From Anseranas semipalmata (Eukaryota; Chordata; Aves; Anseriformes; Anseranatidae), in NCBI GenBank assembly GCA_013399115.1, contig VXAA01000967.1:181611-245610 (forward strand): a DNA stretch of 64,000 nt. Direction: 5' to 3'. The notes beneath the pieces were generated by a model that saw nothing but the letters and a program-made list of their open reading frames with translations, did no database searches and was not told the DNA's origin. The position numbers and the translations under genes are program-made. This document shows positions 11,641-24,529 of this stretch, one piece after another (within the stretch, counting starts at the first letter, position 1; every line of letters begins with the position of its first letter).

Positions 11641-13195
11641 CCAAAGAGCAAAGTTAGAGGAAGATGTAGCTTTTTTTTTTTTTTCTTTAACAACCAATGC
11701 CAGGAGCTACATAAGCCCCTGAACTATGTCAGAATTGGAGGGAGAACAAAGGTGCCCTGAACTTGCCTTTTCCTCCTACCCTTTTGCCTTTTCTGCATTC
11801 AGAAACAGATGAACTTTGTGAGCCTTGGAGTCTGGGGGTCACTGCAGAGGTCTTTGGTCTACGTATATGAAAACATATATTCTAAAATAAAAAATGTTGC
11901 AGTTCTCTACTTCAGGAAGCAAGACTTCCATGTTGCTTTGGCATAAGTACTACATTGTGCTGTAGAAACTTTGAAAAGAGAAGCATTAGTTCCTTCAGAT
12001 TGCCCCACCCTGTGCTCTTTGAAGAAAACTGGAAATATTTCTCTGAAATCCAAAGGTTAGATGTAAAATACACTGTTTCAGTGTGCTAAGAATTTAATCC
12101 ATTTGCAACTGTTACGTTTTTTGTTCACTTGAAATTGTGTCAATTTCCAATCAATATCTTTGAAAGATTGAGCACAGGTACTGCTAAAGGGCTTTTGTGA
12201 TGACCCCTCATGCTGCTCATGAAATTAACAAAAAGTTGATCCAGTCGCATGTTGAAAAAGGGAATATTTCACTTATGCATTGCGGAGTTGTAACAGGTAA
12301 CAGGGTAAATACTCAGTAGTGGCTGCAACTTCTTTCAAGGGTAGGCGTTAATTTTTAAGTCTAATAATTACCCTTAAGAAGAAGGAAAGAATTGTTTAAA
12401 ACACTCAGGAAAGGTTCAATCTGAAAAATAGTGATTTCAGGACTCAGGAAGGAGTATGATAATTTATTTCAATTACCAATGCAAAATAGTGTATCTGTGT
12501 GCTTCACCATATTGTGAAAAATTTAACATAAAAAGTTGCATTCGAAATGTGGTATAATCAGATTTTGATTTATGCAAGCTCTCCCTGGAATGCAGCATGC
12601 CAGTCTTTTGCTGCCCCTAAAGCTGCAGCAGTCAGCAGCGCTGCCTTTCCCTGATGACGGGCTTCTAGCGAAGCTGAAATAACCCCTGACTGACATGGTG
12701 GTGCTTCTGCCTCCAGCTGCAGCTTTGCGAGGCCACGGGGTGGGTGGGGAAGAACAGGCCCAGCTAACTGCTGGCGCAGTGTGGTAATACAGCTGGAGTT
12801 AATTTTGGAGTTGCGGTGCTCTCCCTCTCTTCTGAGTGAAAATTGCCAGTCCATGTGTCCAGTAAGTGTAATCCAGCTTGGTGTGAGGAGCTAGCCAGGA
12901 GAACACAGAGGGGTGGCCTGCATGGGGGGACAGCGTGGCCCTGCCCTAACTGCGGCCTGTGGGTGAGCGGCAGGGCCTGGGGCCTGTACTGCGTGTGGGC
13001 TTAGGAGCCAGCGTACACCTCCAGCAGTTAGACAAATGACTGAGTAATTTCCGTTTGCCTGAAAATACCTAAACTCAGGCAACACATCTGCTTAGACTGG
13101 GTAGCCTTGAACCCTGAGAGGTGTGTTTGGTCTGGTTGCTTGGTCTCATGCACATGTAATGGTGCCGGAAGAACAGCACCATCAGCAGGCACTGG
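11641..13195. other. Non-coding stretch, no gene seen
   Basis: AT-rich to about 12560 and then moderately GC-rich. A T14 tract lies at 11671-11684. Nothing else is recognised. Confidence 0.5.
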
Positions 13196-13335
13196 GGTGG
13201 CCCCCAAGCCAGGCTGGATGGGGCTTTGGGCAACCTGCTCCAGTGGGAGGTGTCCCTGCCCATGGCAGGGGGTTGGAGCTAGAAGGGCTTTAAGATCCCT
13301 TCCGACCCAAACCAGGCCATGTTTCTATGAAATGC
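13196..13335 (+). mobile_element. CR1 retrotransposon 3' fragment
   Basis: The sequence follows the CR1 3' end in order: CAGGCTGGATGGGGCTTTGG, GCAACCTGCTCCAGTGGGAG, GTGTCCCTGCCCATGGCAGG, GATCCCTTCCGACCCAAACC, then a degraded tail with TTTCTATGAAATG in place of the usual ATTCTATGATTCT. It is 5'-truncated and holds only the last ORF2 codons and the 3' UTR. The decayed tail suggests an older insertion. Confidence 0.9.
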
Positions 13336-13457
13336 CCGCAGTCTGGTGCCTCACGCGTGCCCCCGGGAGGCGGCTGCAGTCTTGTGGAGCTCATGTCTCC
13401 TCAGGAGGTGCTCTGCGCCGTGAGCCTCACACCAGTGCTGGTTCAGCTCCTTCCCAG

Positions 13458-13587
13458 CAGATGCTCTTACAGCTGGGGAGTAAAGAGCTTGAAGACGTGT
13501 GCCAGCTGCCTCATCGCCACCTGCTCTTCAGGCAGGTGTCCAGCCAGCCCCATGCAGCCAATGGCCATTCTGAAGTTGTTGATTCAG
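13458..13587 (+). other. Candidate coding exon downstream of CR1
   Basis: An acceptor-like CTCCTTCCCAG lies just before 13458 and a near-consensus donor, TTCAG|GTAAGG, ends at 13587. The 130-base interval is open in frame 0. It begins Gln-Met-Leu-Leu-Gln-Leu-Gly-Ser-Lys-Glu-Leu-Glu-Asp and ends in Ser-Glu-Val-Val-Asp-Ser. The composition looks protein-like, but I recognise no family. The reading frame upstream runs into the CR1, so a genuine exon would have to start at this acceptor. No partner exon is identified. Confidence 0.18.
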
Positions 13588-16500
13588 GTAAGGGCTTGGA
13601 TGCCTCAGGACTTGGATGCCTCAGTCATGTAGTTCAGTGGGGTTGGGCGTGCGCAGTTTGTCACACATCACGCTAGAAATCTTTGGGGAATGTGCTGCTT
13701 CTTCAGAGCCCCAAATCCTAAGCAATGGACCTTGTTTACCTTCAAATATCAGGCTAATTACCTTCCTCCTTAAGACAATGGCTGAAAGGATTCACTAACA
13801 GTAGCTGGATGAGGGGTAGCGAAGGAACAGCCAAGTCAGCTTGAAGATCCTGTGTATTCACCCATGTGAACCTGCTTTCAGCCTCCTCTCCCTAATCCAG
13901 AGGAAGGTTAGAAGTGACTTGATTACCTGGGAGCTTTACATATCTGCTTGGAAAAAAAGTGTTGCAGAGGAGTATGGCCTTCTAGCCTGGTAGTGGAGAG
14001 CATGGCATGCAACCACACACAGAAACCCAGCAAACAGAGCTCAGAAGTGATCTGCTGTCTCTTTTTCCTTCTTCCTAAGTGGTGCAGGTAGGTAAACATT
14101 TAAACAGTCTGCATGTGTGCAGGGAGGAATCTCCATCACTTGAAGCCTTTAGGGCAGGGTGTCTTTCTAGAAGATGCACCAGAGCTCAAGCTGCAGTGCT
14201 GCTGTGCTGCGTCGGCAGTGCTGTGCTCGCTCCTCTGCTCCCGATGGTAGGTGAGCTGTCTGCACCCTTCAGAGCTGTGGAACTTGAAAACCTCATCACA
14301 CTTCACTCATGCTCTCAGCTTGTAAATGTGACCTCCCTCACCTCCTCCCTTCCACATACACCTACTTCTGCTTCCTCCCATTCTACCCCAATTTAAAAAA
14401 AAAAAAAAAGTGGTTAAACTTGTATCTGTGGGTGCTTAAGAAGGAAGTAAATGTTACTGTGTCCACATCTGAGGAGGCTGAATGCTCTGTTCAGCTGTAG
14501 CCTGAGCCCCCCTGCACACCGCAGGAAGCTGGGTCGCTGCAGGACGGGTGGCTGCGCTGTCGGACACTGCCAGCACCCGAGGGCAGTGTCACCTTCCTGC
14601 ACGGCAGTGTGGAGAACGCAGTGAGTGCTGCAGCACTGAGAGACGAGCTCAAGAGGTCTGCGCAAAGGTTATAAATAATTTAAATTTCCGATCATGGGTT
14701 ATTCCAGCTGCTGCTGATTTCACTGGGTGTAGAGCAGGTGCCACGTGACAGAAGCACTGCCTTGATTTAAAAAAATAATCTAGCCAATTAATTGAAATTC
14801 ACTCACTACTCTGAGCATGGCATGTTACATGTGTTCTTCAAGCTCTGGGCAATAGCAATAGAACCTCCAGTCTCTAATTTAAGCAATAAACTCTGATTAA
14901 TGTTTGAAGTTGAAGCATTCTAAAAGTAAAATGGCTCATTCTGATGAAAAGCAATCAGCGCACTATGGGCTTCCGTCTATCTGGTAAAAGGTTGATATTT
15001 ATTGAACCTGGAACATAATGCTAAAGAAAATTTTTAGAATTATTGTTTACAGGCTACTGATTTTCACTAGTTACTGCTCAGGCATCTTAAGTAGATGCAC
15101 CTTCTGTGATTTTTATTTTTTATTATTCTTATTAATAGTAGTAATAATTTTATTTATTTATTTTAATGCACGTCTGTGCCATTTTTTGGTGTTGGTAACA
15201 CATCCACTGGTGAGCACAGCAGGGCTTTTAATGGTAGCCAAAAGGTAATGTTTCCCAAGGGCTCCAGCCTTCCATATGTAGCTTATTGGGATGGATGTTT
15301 TTTACTAAATTGTGGGAGATTAAGGTGGAAGAGGGAAAGGCCTGGTGCAGGCAGTGTGTCTGGGACACAGGGGCATGGGGCGGCTGTTATATGCAGCTCA
15401 CGTGCGAAGACACCGCGGCTGTGGTTCGAGGTGTTGGGCTTTCTTCTCTCGAGGGGGCTGTAGCCTGGGATTCCCACAGACATGGTAAGCCACCTCTCCG
15501 TGCTGCTCCGAGCAGCGGTGTCCAAGGCAGCAGAAACGGTGCTATGGCTTCATATTTGGGTTTTGTTTCTTTGTAGGAGAAGATTTCCGGACAGGGATAT
15601 CTTGTGGCTGTGTGTTCAGGGCACCTTCTAGGTCTGCATTTGCATCAGGTCCCACATCTTCACAGTAGGTGTGCACGCCTTAATACATCAGTGCTGCTTG
15701 TAAAGCTTTGTGAAATGGCGGTGCCAGGAGATACTGGTAGTTAATAGTTCTCTGCTAAAACCTTAATGGAAAGCACATCCAAGCTCCCAGGCAAACCTAG
15801 CAAGCTGATGATGTGGGAAGTACCTACAGAGCCAGAATCTCTCTTTCCTCTGATCTACACACTTGGATCACACAACGCTTCACAAAATACAAAACTTTTG
15901 GTCGGGAATGGGCATCGTGTGGCCCAAGGTGACTAAATGGTATCTGGAGAGATCTCAGAAAGCAGGGTCAAGCTTTGGTTCCTGCTCTGAGCCGCAGCCA
16001 AGCATTCTGGTTGAGCACCTGTGCCGGCGCGTGCAGGCGGGCTGTGCAGAGCAGGGTGTGCACGTGGAGCAGCTGCTTTCAGAAGTTTTGCAGCTGCTTA
16101 ATTCACGCTTGGAAACTAGGGTAATTTACTTCGTAAAAGAAAATCATTGTGTATATTATACCCTTTTTCTCAGCCATACTAATTTCCTAATATGTTTTAG
16201 GAGTTGGCATTTATGTTTCTCCATAACAGGATAAAACAAAAAATGGCTGGCGTTTCAAAAGCCCGTTAGTGGAAAACTGAGAATAAGCATACACTTTTAA
16301 AAATTTCCTTTTAAACTTAAACACTGTCTAGTATGAGTTGCATTTGAATTGACAAATTCTCAGTTGGATTCCTAGCAGGCGCTACACTAGGCATGTGAAC
16401 TCTTCCTGTTAGCAAATGCCCTTCCAAATAAGCCTTGGCTGTTGGCAGATGATAATCCTGGGCACAGGTAAGATGTTCCAGAAGAATGTAGGTGATGCTT

Positions 16501-17040
16501 TCTCAGCTGAGAAGTGCTAGCCAGTGATTTATTCTATATTGGTTAACAAGGTCTGTCTTGTTGCCAGTCCTCATTTTTATTATCCACACTGTTCTTTTGG
16601 GAATATCCTAAATAGATGGAGTCAGTTAGCACTTCTGCTTAAAGGATGTGGCAGTCAGGATTCAAGATTTTTTCAGCATCATAAAAATCTGAGAGGGACT
16701 AACATTTTTATAAAGATGAGGCTTTGTGCCGTTGTTTGCAAGGATGGTGAACATGCAGTCAGACGCCTTCTGCATAGATTATACAATCAGCTAGTTACAA
16801 GGTACATTAACTTCATTCGTTTTTGCCATTTGTTGTTTGCCCTGTTATTATGAGTGTAGCTGATACTTGCTGTTGGAGATCAACTGTTACGTGCTTATAT
16901 GTTTCAGTAATATGAATGTCATATTTATTTTAAGGAAAAAATCTCTCCTTAGCTTTAATTTCTTCAAATAGGTCTTCATAATAACTGCTGTCTACATGGG
17001 TGTTCACTGATAGGTGTATGTATGAAGGTTTTTTTTTTCT
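13588..17040. other. Mixed non-coding stretch, no gene seen
   Basis: It contains a direct repeat of CTTGGATGCCTCAG at about 13595-13622, an A15 tract at 14395-14409 and AT-rich low-complexity DNA at 15109-15168. No exon or transposon is supported. Confidence 0.5.
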
Positions 17041-17042
17041 GA

Positions 17043-17079
17043 TTTATTTTATTTTATTTTATTTTATTTTATTTTATTT
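17043..17079. repeat. TTTTA microsatellite
   Basis: About seven consecutive ATTTT units. Confidence 0.85.
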
Positions 17080-17398
17080 GTGGGGAATATAATAGAAATG
17101 CTAATTCATTCTTTCTATGTCTGCTCTCGACAGTCGTGGACTTCTAGCTCCGCTGGTGCAGCCTGGGTGTCTGTTACTCACGGGGGGGCCGCACAGTTCC
17201 CTGCCTGGGGGACAACTCAGGGCATCGAGTATGGGGAGAGTAGATGGGGGGAGTTTAGAAGTGGGAGTAGAAGGTGTTACATCAAAAATGGTGTGGTATG
17301 AAACTTTTTTTTTTTTCCTTTAAATTTAGTTTTCACATAATTGAGTGGAAAATATTTTGTGCTCAGGAAATGCCTGGAATTTCACTTTGAAATTTCAG

Positions 17399-17502
17399 NN
17401 NNNNNNNNNNNNNNNNNNNNNNNNNNNNNNNNNNNNNNNNNNNNNNNNNNNNNNNNNNNNNNNNNNNNNNNNNNNNNNNNNNNNNNNNNNNNNNNNNNNN
17501 NN
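17399..17502. other. Assembly gap, 104 N
   Basis: Unsequenced bases. The right flank is AT-rich (TATTTATATTTATATC), so a simple repeat probably caused the gap. Frames drawn across it are meaningless. Confidence 0.95.
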
Positions 17503-19170
17503 TATTTATATTTATATCTGCCATGTAAGCAGAAATAGTATGTGTGTTGCTCCACTGGTGTGCCGATACATTAGTAAATATATACGTATTCATCTGAAAT
17601 CATTATTTGCTACACTGAATATGGTTATTTCAAAGTGTTTCCTTTCCGTGTCTGATCAAAATCCAGATGTTCCCCACAGAGCAGCAGCGTTACCTGCCAG
17701 CTTCCCTGTCCTCCTCCGTGCCCTGCAGATCCCGGGGCCGCAGCATCCGCCTGCCGTGGGGTGCCCCGCTCGCTGTGCGGGTGGCAAGGGCTTGTTCACG
17801 GGGAATTTTATTTTCTGAACTGGAATGAAACCAGCTTTTTCAATAGGAAAATGATGCACAGAGTCTTTCTCCGTCCACTTGTAAAACCACTTGTCAGGGT
17901 TTCTGGGTAGATTGTGAAAGCTTTCTGTGCAGTATTTGGATGCTGACTCTGAGTGCTACAAATAAGATGCTCGACCCTAGATCGTAATTTGATTTTTGAT
18001 GGAACTGGAGTTGATCAGTTGATTGACTGATGGGGAACCTGTGGAGGGACTCCCATTATAAATGATTCAAACCCTGAAAGAAATTCCTGTTTATGGCTTT
18101 TTCTTGGTGTTTACTTTGATCATATGTATTTGACCATAATTTACTTCTGTCAAACATACTTGTTCTGAGATAAACGACAGGACAAAAATTGAAGGAAATG
18201 AAGAAGAAACAAGCTTAAACCAGCCCTTTCCTCTCCACTCTAACTGTTCTCTTTATTTTTAGGGTATTCGTTTAATTAAAGAAATTGGCAAAATGTCAGC
18301 CCCATGTACTGCATGAAGTAAAAGAAAGCACGAGCTTCCATACAGGAATGTCACTGTGTCTCCAGGCCACCTTCATTGGCTTCAGATCTCTTAACAACCT
18401 ATTCTGTCCTATGTTTCCTTTTCTTAATGGTCATAACAATCTCACATTATCATCATTTTTAAGTCCTTTAAAACTTCTACATCAAATTTTGTAGTGTAAG
18501 ATCCTTGTTTGCCATTTACTTACTACTCTATGAAGTTCTCCTAAGAAATGTGAAACACTCCAAATGTCCATCCTTACAGCATGGAAAGGGGCAGCAGCTC
18601 TCTTCTGCTTGCGTGGAGCATTTTTGTCTGTGTTGTGGAGGATGGCAAAAGTTTTCAAGGCCCCTTTTTCAAGAAGAGTGTAAAGCAAAAGAAGTCTAAG
18701 CTCCTGTCACACTTTGTAGTTCCTAACTTGCTCCAAAATCCTAGCTACAGCCCGGCCATTTCTCCAAGGGCTTGACTCCAAGCTATGCCGAGTGCTTGAT
18801 AATTTCTCCTAGGCACATCTGTGGGACTAACCACAGCCAGCAGCCACCTTGTAAGCACACGGTTTTGCTCTCTCTGCAGGGTTTTCACATGTTGCTGTAT
18901 AAATCAGTATTTCAGATATTTATAAATACTTTTAATGTATTTTGTGTGTATAAATATTGTTAAATGATGTTACATAGTGCAACTACTTAGTGGTAATTAG
19001 TACTGTTTTTTACAGGCCTTTTTGTCCTCTTCGAGTTACTGCCAACCGTACCGCTCCCACATTTCTGTACCAATATCTGCTCCGGCTGGGTAAAGAAGCG
19101 CCGGGCTTTCCGACGCGCAGTGCGGTGCCCTGACAGCCTCCTGCAGGGAGCCGTTTTCTCTCTGCACGGA
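17503..19170. other. Non-coding stretch, no gene seen
   Basis: Mostly AT-rich. A strong acceptor-like TTCTCTTTATTTTTAG ends at 18262 and is followed by about 17 open codons containing Lys-Glu-Ile-Gly-Lys-Met, but no donor follows, so no exon is called. Confidence 0.45.
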
Positions 19171-19172
19171 GT

Positions 19173-19883
19173 TTGCAGTTCCTGAAACGGATGGTTCCTT
19201 TCACACACGGCTGGGCAGGCAATTTATGTGCTGATCACCATAGAAACCTGCAGATACATCACTTGGTCAAACCGTTTCCATATTGTATCAGCGAGCCGGC
19301 ATCGGAAAATGCAAATAAGGGACGTGAGAGAAGATTGGTGAAAACGGTGTCTCTTTTCTTTGTTGTACCAATGCTGATAGTATTCCAAGACACCAAGGTT
19401 CTTTTTCTGCCCCAAACCCGCCTCTCCCCTCAGCAATCTCTCTGCCCGAGCTGCACCAGGTTTATCGTGCGACAGGACCGGGCGGTTGTCGTGGCCCCCC
19501 CTGGGGCCACGCACGCTGCCGGACCCCTGGGGGCCCTGCCGGCCTCCCGGGCTGTTAGACGGAGCGGGTGCTATGAGCGTAGCAAAGCACGATGCTTTTT
19601 AATGTCTCACCTTCTTTCATTAGCAAGTGGTCCAGCCTTCCCCAGCGCTGCAGCGTGGTGGGCACCAGCCTGCTGGAGGGGAGAGCCGCTTGGATCCGCT
19701 CCTCTGCCGCCTACCTGCTTCACGGAGCTGGCTGGGGTAGAGAGGGAGACCGAGCTCGGCCCTCAGGGCGCCCAGTTCCAGCCAGAAGCAGCCCAGCCGC
19801 TGCCGGGTGCCTGGTGCTGGGGCAGGCAGCGGGGGCCCGGCCCCGGAGCGGGACGCGCTCCCTGGGTCCAGCCGGGTTTGTAA
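19173..19883 (+). other. Long open frame in GC-rich DNA, unrecognised
   Basis: A frame of 236 codons (230 from its first ATG) runs across a segment that becomes strongly GC/CpG-rich after 19480. It starts just after GAGTTTGCAG, an acceptor-like site. A GTAAGC at the stop end could be a donor, although the preceding base is T. The translation has a hydrophobic Leu-Phe-Phe-Val-Val-Pro-Met-Leu-Ile-Val-Phe stretch near residue 61. The C-terminal half is rich in Ala, Pro, Gly and Arg, as expected when GC-rich non-coding DNA is read. I recognise no domain and favour a chance frame or a non-coding exon. Confidence 0.15.
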
Positions 19884-19890
19884 GCGCCTT
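19470..19890. promoter_or_regulatory. CpG-rich block (island-like)
   Basis: CpG-dense sequence such as GACCGGGCGGTTGTCG and CCGGCCCCGGAGCGGGACGC. A perfect 8-bp inverted repeat, GTGGCCCC-CCCT-GGGGCCAC, lies at 19491-19510. There is no CCAAT or TATA element, so promoter activity is only possible. Confidence 0.3.
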
Positions 19891-19899
19891 CTCGTTCCT

Positions 19900-22800
19900 C
19901 CGTTGGCAGTTTAGGATTGCAGATAATTTCATTGCTGAACAGTAGGGTTTTTTTCCCGCCATGCTGTATTTTTTATAGCTAGTGTAATGACTGATGCTTG
20001 GGAATATTGAAAAAGGGGTTGTTTTTCTTAAAAAAACAAAAAGGCAAGGGAAAGGTTGATTTACGCTTGCATAGAGTAGATAAATAGTCAAAGTATTTGT
20101 GATTACAGCTAGCCTGCAAATTAATACAGGGAATTTTTTAACTGCAGTTCACCCTGGATGCTCTGTGCTTCCCACGGCAGCAGGAGCTGTGCTAAATTCG
20201 AGGTGTGAGCATGAGTGTTCAAGTCAGGAGGAAGCCAACAGGAATAAAATGCTGCTTCTGTAGGAAAACAACAGGAAAGTACAGGAGGAGGGGAAGGAGG
20301 TTTGGTCTAGACAACAGAGATGCCAAAAGAGGAGACAGTCCTCATAATTAAGGAGTTTATCCGGCAGTTCTCATCACCAAAAAATAAAATAAAATAAAAA
20401 CATCCTTGTCCCCTTGCAGAGCAGAGGAGATTGCAGGGTGCTGGGTGGGCGGCACAGCGCAGGGCACCGCTCTTACACAGCTCAGGGCTGCATCTCCCTG
20501 ATGGAGTAAGTGCAGTTTTAGGTCCCTGAAGATCTCGGTTACCTTTTAGGCACCCTGGCGTTCCAAACAGCGATGCAGCGCGGCTGAAGCTGCCGACCTC
20601 TCCCAGGGGGAGCAGCGGGCTGCGCGGGCCCGACGGATTCTCAGCATTTGCCTTGGGGTACCTGTCTGTCATAATCCTGACACTGCAATTTGAGGATTTT
20701 CCCCTAATTAGAAAGGTGATAAACTGCTTGGAGCTAACTATAATAGAGTGAAAAAAGGGTGTAGGAAGGAAATAAGTTTACCAGAAAATGGTGATTGCTT
20801 GTGTAAATAGGTAAGTGTGGGGTGGGGGCCGTGTGCCAGGTGAGAGAGGACGTGTGCAGGCGAGGGCATCCAGTTACAATACCTTACGGGTATTTTGGAG
20901 GGCTTACTAATTTACTTTTCTTTCAGTAATATTGCCATTCACATTCCAGCTAACTGTAAATACCGTGATCCCTTTTCGTACAGCATTTCAAGTGATGGTG
21001 GTGAATTTAGCCTCTCTCATGTTTGGCACAGCGTGCTGGGGAAGGAGCTCCCTGATTTACCTGCTGGGGTTCGTGTTCCATTCAAAACCGAAAACCTGCG
21101 CAGCTGATGGGCAGGGAACACGTGGGAATAACTGGGGCATACTTTGCAAATACCGGCAGTGATGGACCAGGTTTTGGTGTGACCACAGAAGACATGGTAC
21201 AAGGAAGGTTCTTCTTTTAACTTCTCTTTTGAATACCACGGTAGGAAAGGGGCTGAAGCTGTTCCTCAGCCTGAGCCGAATATACCCAGTGGTTTGCATG
21301 GGGTGGGGAGGGCGCTGGGTAAGTGATCGAAAGCATTTTGTTTCGTATTTTCAAAACCAAGTTTCATCTAGGAAGTGCTAAAAATATTTTGCTTTAAGAC
21401 ATCTTATTTTCAATCTAAAAACTGATCTAAATTTAAATCTGAAGCTGCTAGAGCAAAAATCAAAATATTTCTCATATTTTTCTGTCTAATGCACTCTTTT
21501 TTTATTTGCTGAGCAACCTTAGATTGGAACTGATTCTGCTTCCACGTAGTTTGAATTTTTGATATTATTTCTTGATTTAGCTACCAGTAGGGAAGCAGAA
21601 AGTTTCTCCCAACGTAACATTGTGATCATTTTAGGATATCTGAGTTCTTTCTCATGAATTCGGTAACAGTAAAGGTTTGAATGGTTTTTGTGGTTTCCAT
21701 AATGTGCTGTTGTTTTTCCCTCCTTGTTCACTAAATGACAATCCAGAATTCTAGTTTGATGTCACCTGTCAGATGCTGTCATTCTGAACTGGTTGTGTGA
21801 GTACTTGGGTCTTATTTCCACAATAAGATTTATTTCCACAAGAATAGCTTTCCTTTTTATGTATTTGATTTTTAGAGATATATCTTCATGGTGTCTGAAT
21901 GTTTGACATTATAATCACTTTTTCCTCTGTTAAATAGAAATTAAAATCAAAATTTAAATCGTGCTTATTGCATCTTATCAAACCCCTGCTTTTCTTGGTT
22001 TTGAGATGAACTGTTAAAATCTGCTTGCAATATTGTATTTTTTAGTCAGCCATGATTTGACTTTGGAAGTAACTCAAGAGCTGGTATGATATAAGAAGCC
22101 TACTCTGGGGCCCTTTCAGTCACATGGTGGTTTCCTCTGCATGAGGCAGCACTATGATTTATTGTTTCTGCTGGTGACAGTCTTCCTTTGATAGAAAACA
22201 GGAAGGAGTTTGATTTTAGAAGACATACTGCATGGACGAATAAGGTTTGGATAATGTGAATGTTTATAGGTTCTTTGTTCGGATTGCACCCATATAATAT
22301 ATACTATATTTCTGGTGACTTGGCAGTCATCTAGGAGCTCTGCATAATAAATCAGAAATTGCTGTTTCATATGCATAACTAGATATGTACACATTCTCTC
22401 TATTTAGAGTGCTATGCAGCAGAAATTTAATTCATATGCAGCTCCTATCGCACAATGCTAGATGATCCAGAATATGGTAACTAATCGATTAATAAAAACC
22501 AAATTAGCATTTTTTTGTCTCACTAGGTTTTGCATTTGGATGTTTACGAGAAGAATTATATTCCTAAAAGTTTTCTTTGCTGCTTGTGTTCCTTTTTGGT
22601 TGCTTTACTTATTTTAGGCAGAACAACCTCAAGCTGAGGGTGGAAGGTCGTATTCTGAACCGAACCGATCCATTATGTGCGTAGGCATGCGCTGGCTCAC
22701 AGCTGGGCTCTGACTCGCAAGCCAGAGATGGGTTTTGAATGATACTGTTGAAGTTGGCCTAAGGTTTTGCTCGTTAAGTTCCCTCTACGGAGCTGCACCT

Positions 22801-24440
22801 CCATCACGTCATTTGTAAAGTGTGCACACGGGAGAGATGAGGCAAAGGTGCAGTTCCTGGGAACGCCTTTTTGTTAGTTTGTTTGTTTTGACGAAGGGAT
22901 GCATTACCACTGCAATTTGTTCCCTAACTAAACACTCCCATTAATTTGTTTCATGTCCTCCAATTCTCAAATGATCAAAATATTACAAGATAAATATTTT
23001 TGTCATTACTAGCTCTCTCCTCCCTGCTTTTTTATTTGACTTAAAGCCTAAACTTCTAGATTTGGGTATAGGATTTAACATGTAAATCCCAGTCATTCCG
23101 GGATAAGGAGAGACAGCTGTTAATGTCTTTCAGAGAGACGTATAAAACTGTTTCCAGTGTTTTAATCAGACTGGCAGATTACTGAGGTTGAATTATCTGA
23201 AACAATGCTCTTTTCTTTAAGAATACATGAGACTTAGCAGAAATGCAAACTGCATGTGCTGAAATGGCTGATGAGCTTTTGATTTTAAAGCAGCATCTTT
23301 TGTCAGGGATCCCGTAGTGTGACCTTGGAGTGTGATACTTTTTACACTGGTGAGTGTGTTGTTTTTGTTCTCGTCGGGAGAAGCAGAAAGCCCATCACCA
23401 ACGTGACGTGGGGAAATAGACAGGGGTTTCTGTGAAGCCTCCCGCTCCATTGGCATCTGTGTGGGAGTGAAGGAAGAGGCGCACGTTGATCCTTTTTCTG
23501 TCCCTGGATCGCAGCTCCCCGTCCTCTGTCTCCCGCAGCAGGTACCTTGTCAGCAACAGGGGTGTGTCAGAGAGAGTCAGAGCATCTTCTGCATTTCTGC
23601 ACTCTGATGCAGTGCCTTGTTTTAGTGCTGGCCCCCCCCACCCCATGGCATCTCTGGACAAAGCATCTGCTTCAATATTTTCTCTTTTTCCTGGAATGAA
23701 TGTTACTGCTAATTACAAATTTTTACCCCTTCCTGTCTATCTAATTCGGAAGCTTTTGTCAATGGCTTCTTTCTTCCTTCTTTAAAAATTCAGATGGATA
23801 GCAACTGTCTGTAACTTTCTAAACATGAGCTTCTGGGGGGAAGTTGGCACTTCTGAACTACATCAGCTCTAGTTTCTTGAAGACTGTCGAACTTAACCAC
23901 TGTAGAAGTTAACCGTGGGACTGCCAGGTGGTGGGCTTGCTGTGTCAGAGCGTCACCAGCTTGTGTGCGCTACCAGCTGTCCAGACCCGCATCTGGGCTG
24001 ACAGATGGACAAGGGCAAGGGCAGCTCTTCTCCTAAATACAGTCCCTACAACCTGTTGCACCTTCCACATGCAACAACCGGGTGTGTGGTGGTGTGATGC
24101 CTTCCTGCATGGCTGACGCGGGTGTACAATAGACAGGGAGCTTCAAGATGTAACAAGGAGACCTGTGCTGCTTGTATCTGTGCAGATACAGGTATGGCTG
24201 GCACCTGCTCTGACGCTCAAAAGTCACGGGAAACTCTAGGATGTGGAGTTGAAGTAATATATTTTTATTCCTTCTAATGAAAAGATGATGTGAGTAGACT
24301 TTGGTTGTGACGGAAATAAAAGCAATTCGTGCGGTCCTGTGAGCAGTTCATCTGGCAATGGAAGACTTCTGTCTTGGGTAGGGACAGAGGAATCATCCTC
24401 TGTCCTCAAGTCTCCTGTTACTGGAAGGCCCTATGCTTCC
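19900..24440. other. AT-rich non-coding stretch, no gene seen
   Basis: The only structured elements are a homeodomain palindrome at 22482-22491 and a weak exon-like interval at 21270-21318, bounded by GTTCCTCAG and CTGG|GTAAGT and open for 16 codons. No CR1 or other repeat family is recognised. Confidence 0.5.
22482..22491. promoter_or_regulatory. Paired-class homeodomain dimer site
   Basis: TAATCGATTA is a perfect palindrome of two TAAT half-sites two bases apart, the P2 arrangement bound cooperatively by paired-class homeodomains. It lies in AT-rich DNA and contains the only CpG nearby. Function is inference. Confidence 0.3.
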
Positions 24441-24450
24441 TAGCAGAGTA

Positions 24451-24492
24451 GTTTCCATAATGTTTCCCATGGTTTCCATAATGTTTCCCACG
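24451..24492. repeat. Tandem duplication, 21-bp unit x2
   Basis: GTTTCCATAATGTTTCCCAT followed by G, then the same unit with one C/T change. Probably a recent slippage event, with no known function. Confidence 0.8.
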
Positions 24493-24529
24493 GTTTCATC
24501 CTGGTGGCTGTAGAAATACCTTCCCGTTA

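Noticed and set aside
13107..13676. 189-codon + strand open frame taken as one gene
   Set aside because: Its first half is translated CR1 3' sequence. Only the splice-bounded 130 bases are kept as a weak exon candidate.
16379..16467. 89-base interval ending in a strong donor, CACAG|GTAAGA
   Set aside because: All three frames contain stops and the acceptor is weak; it could only be non-coding.
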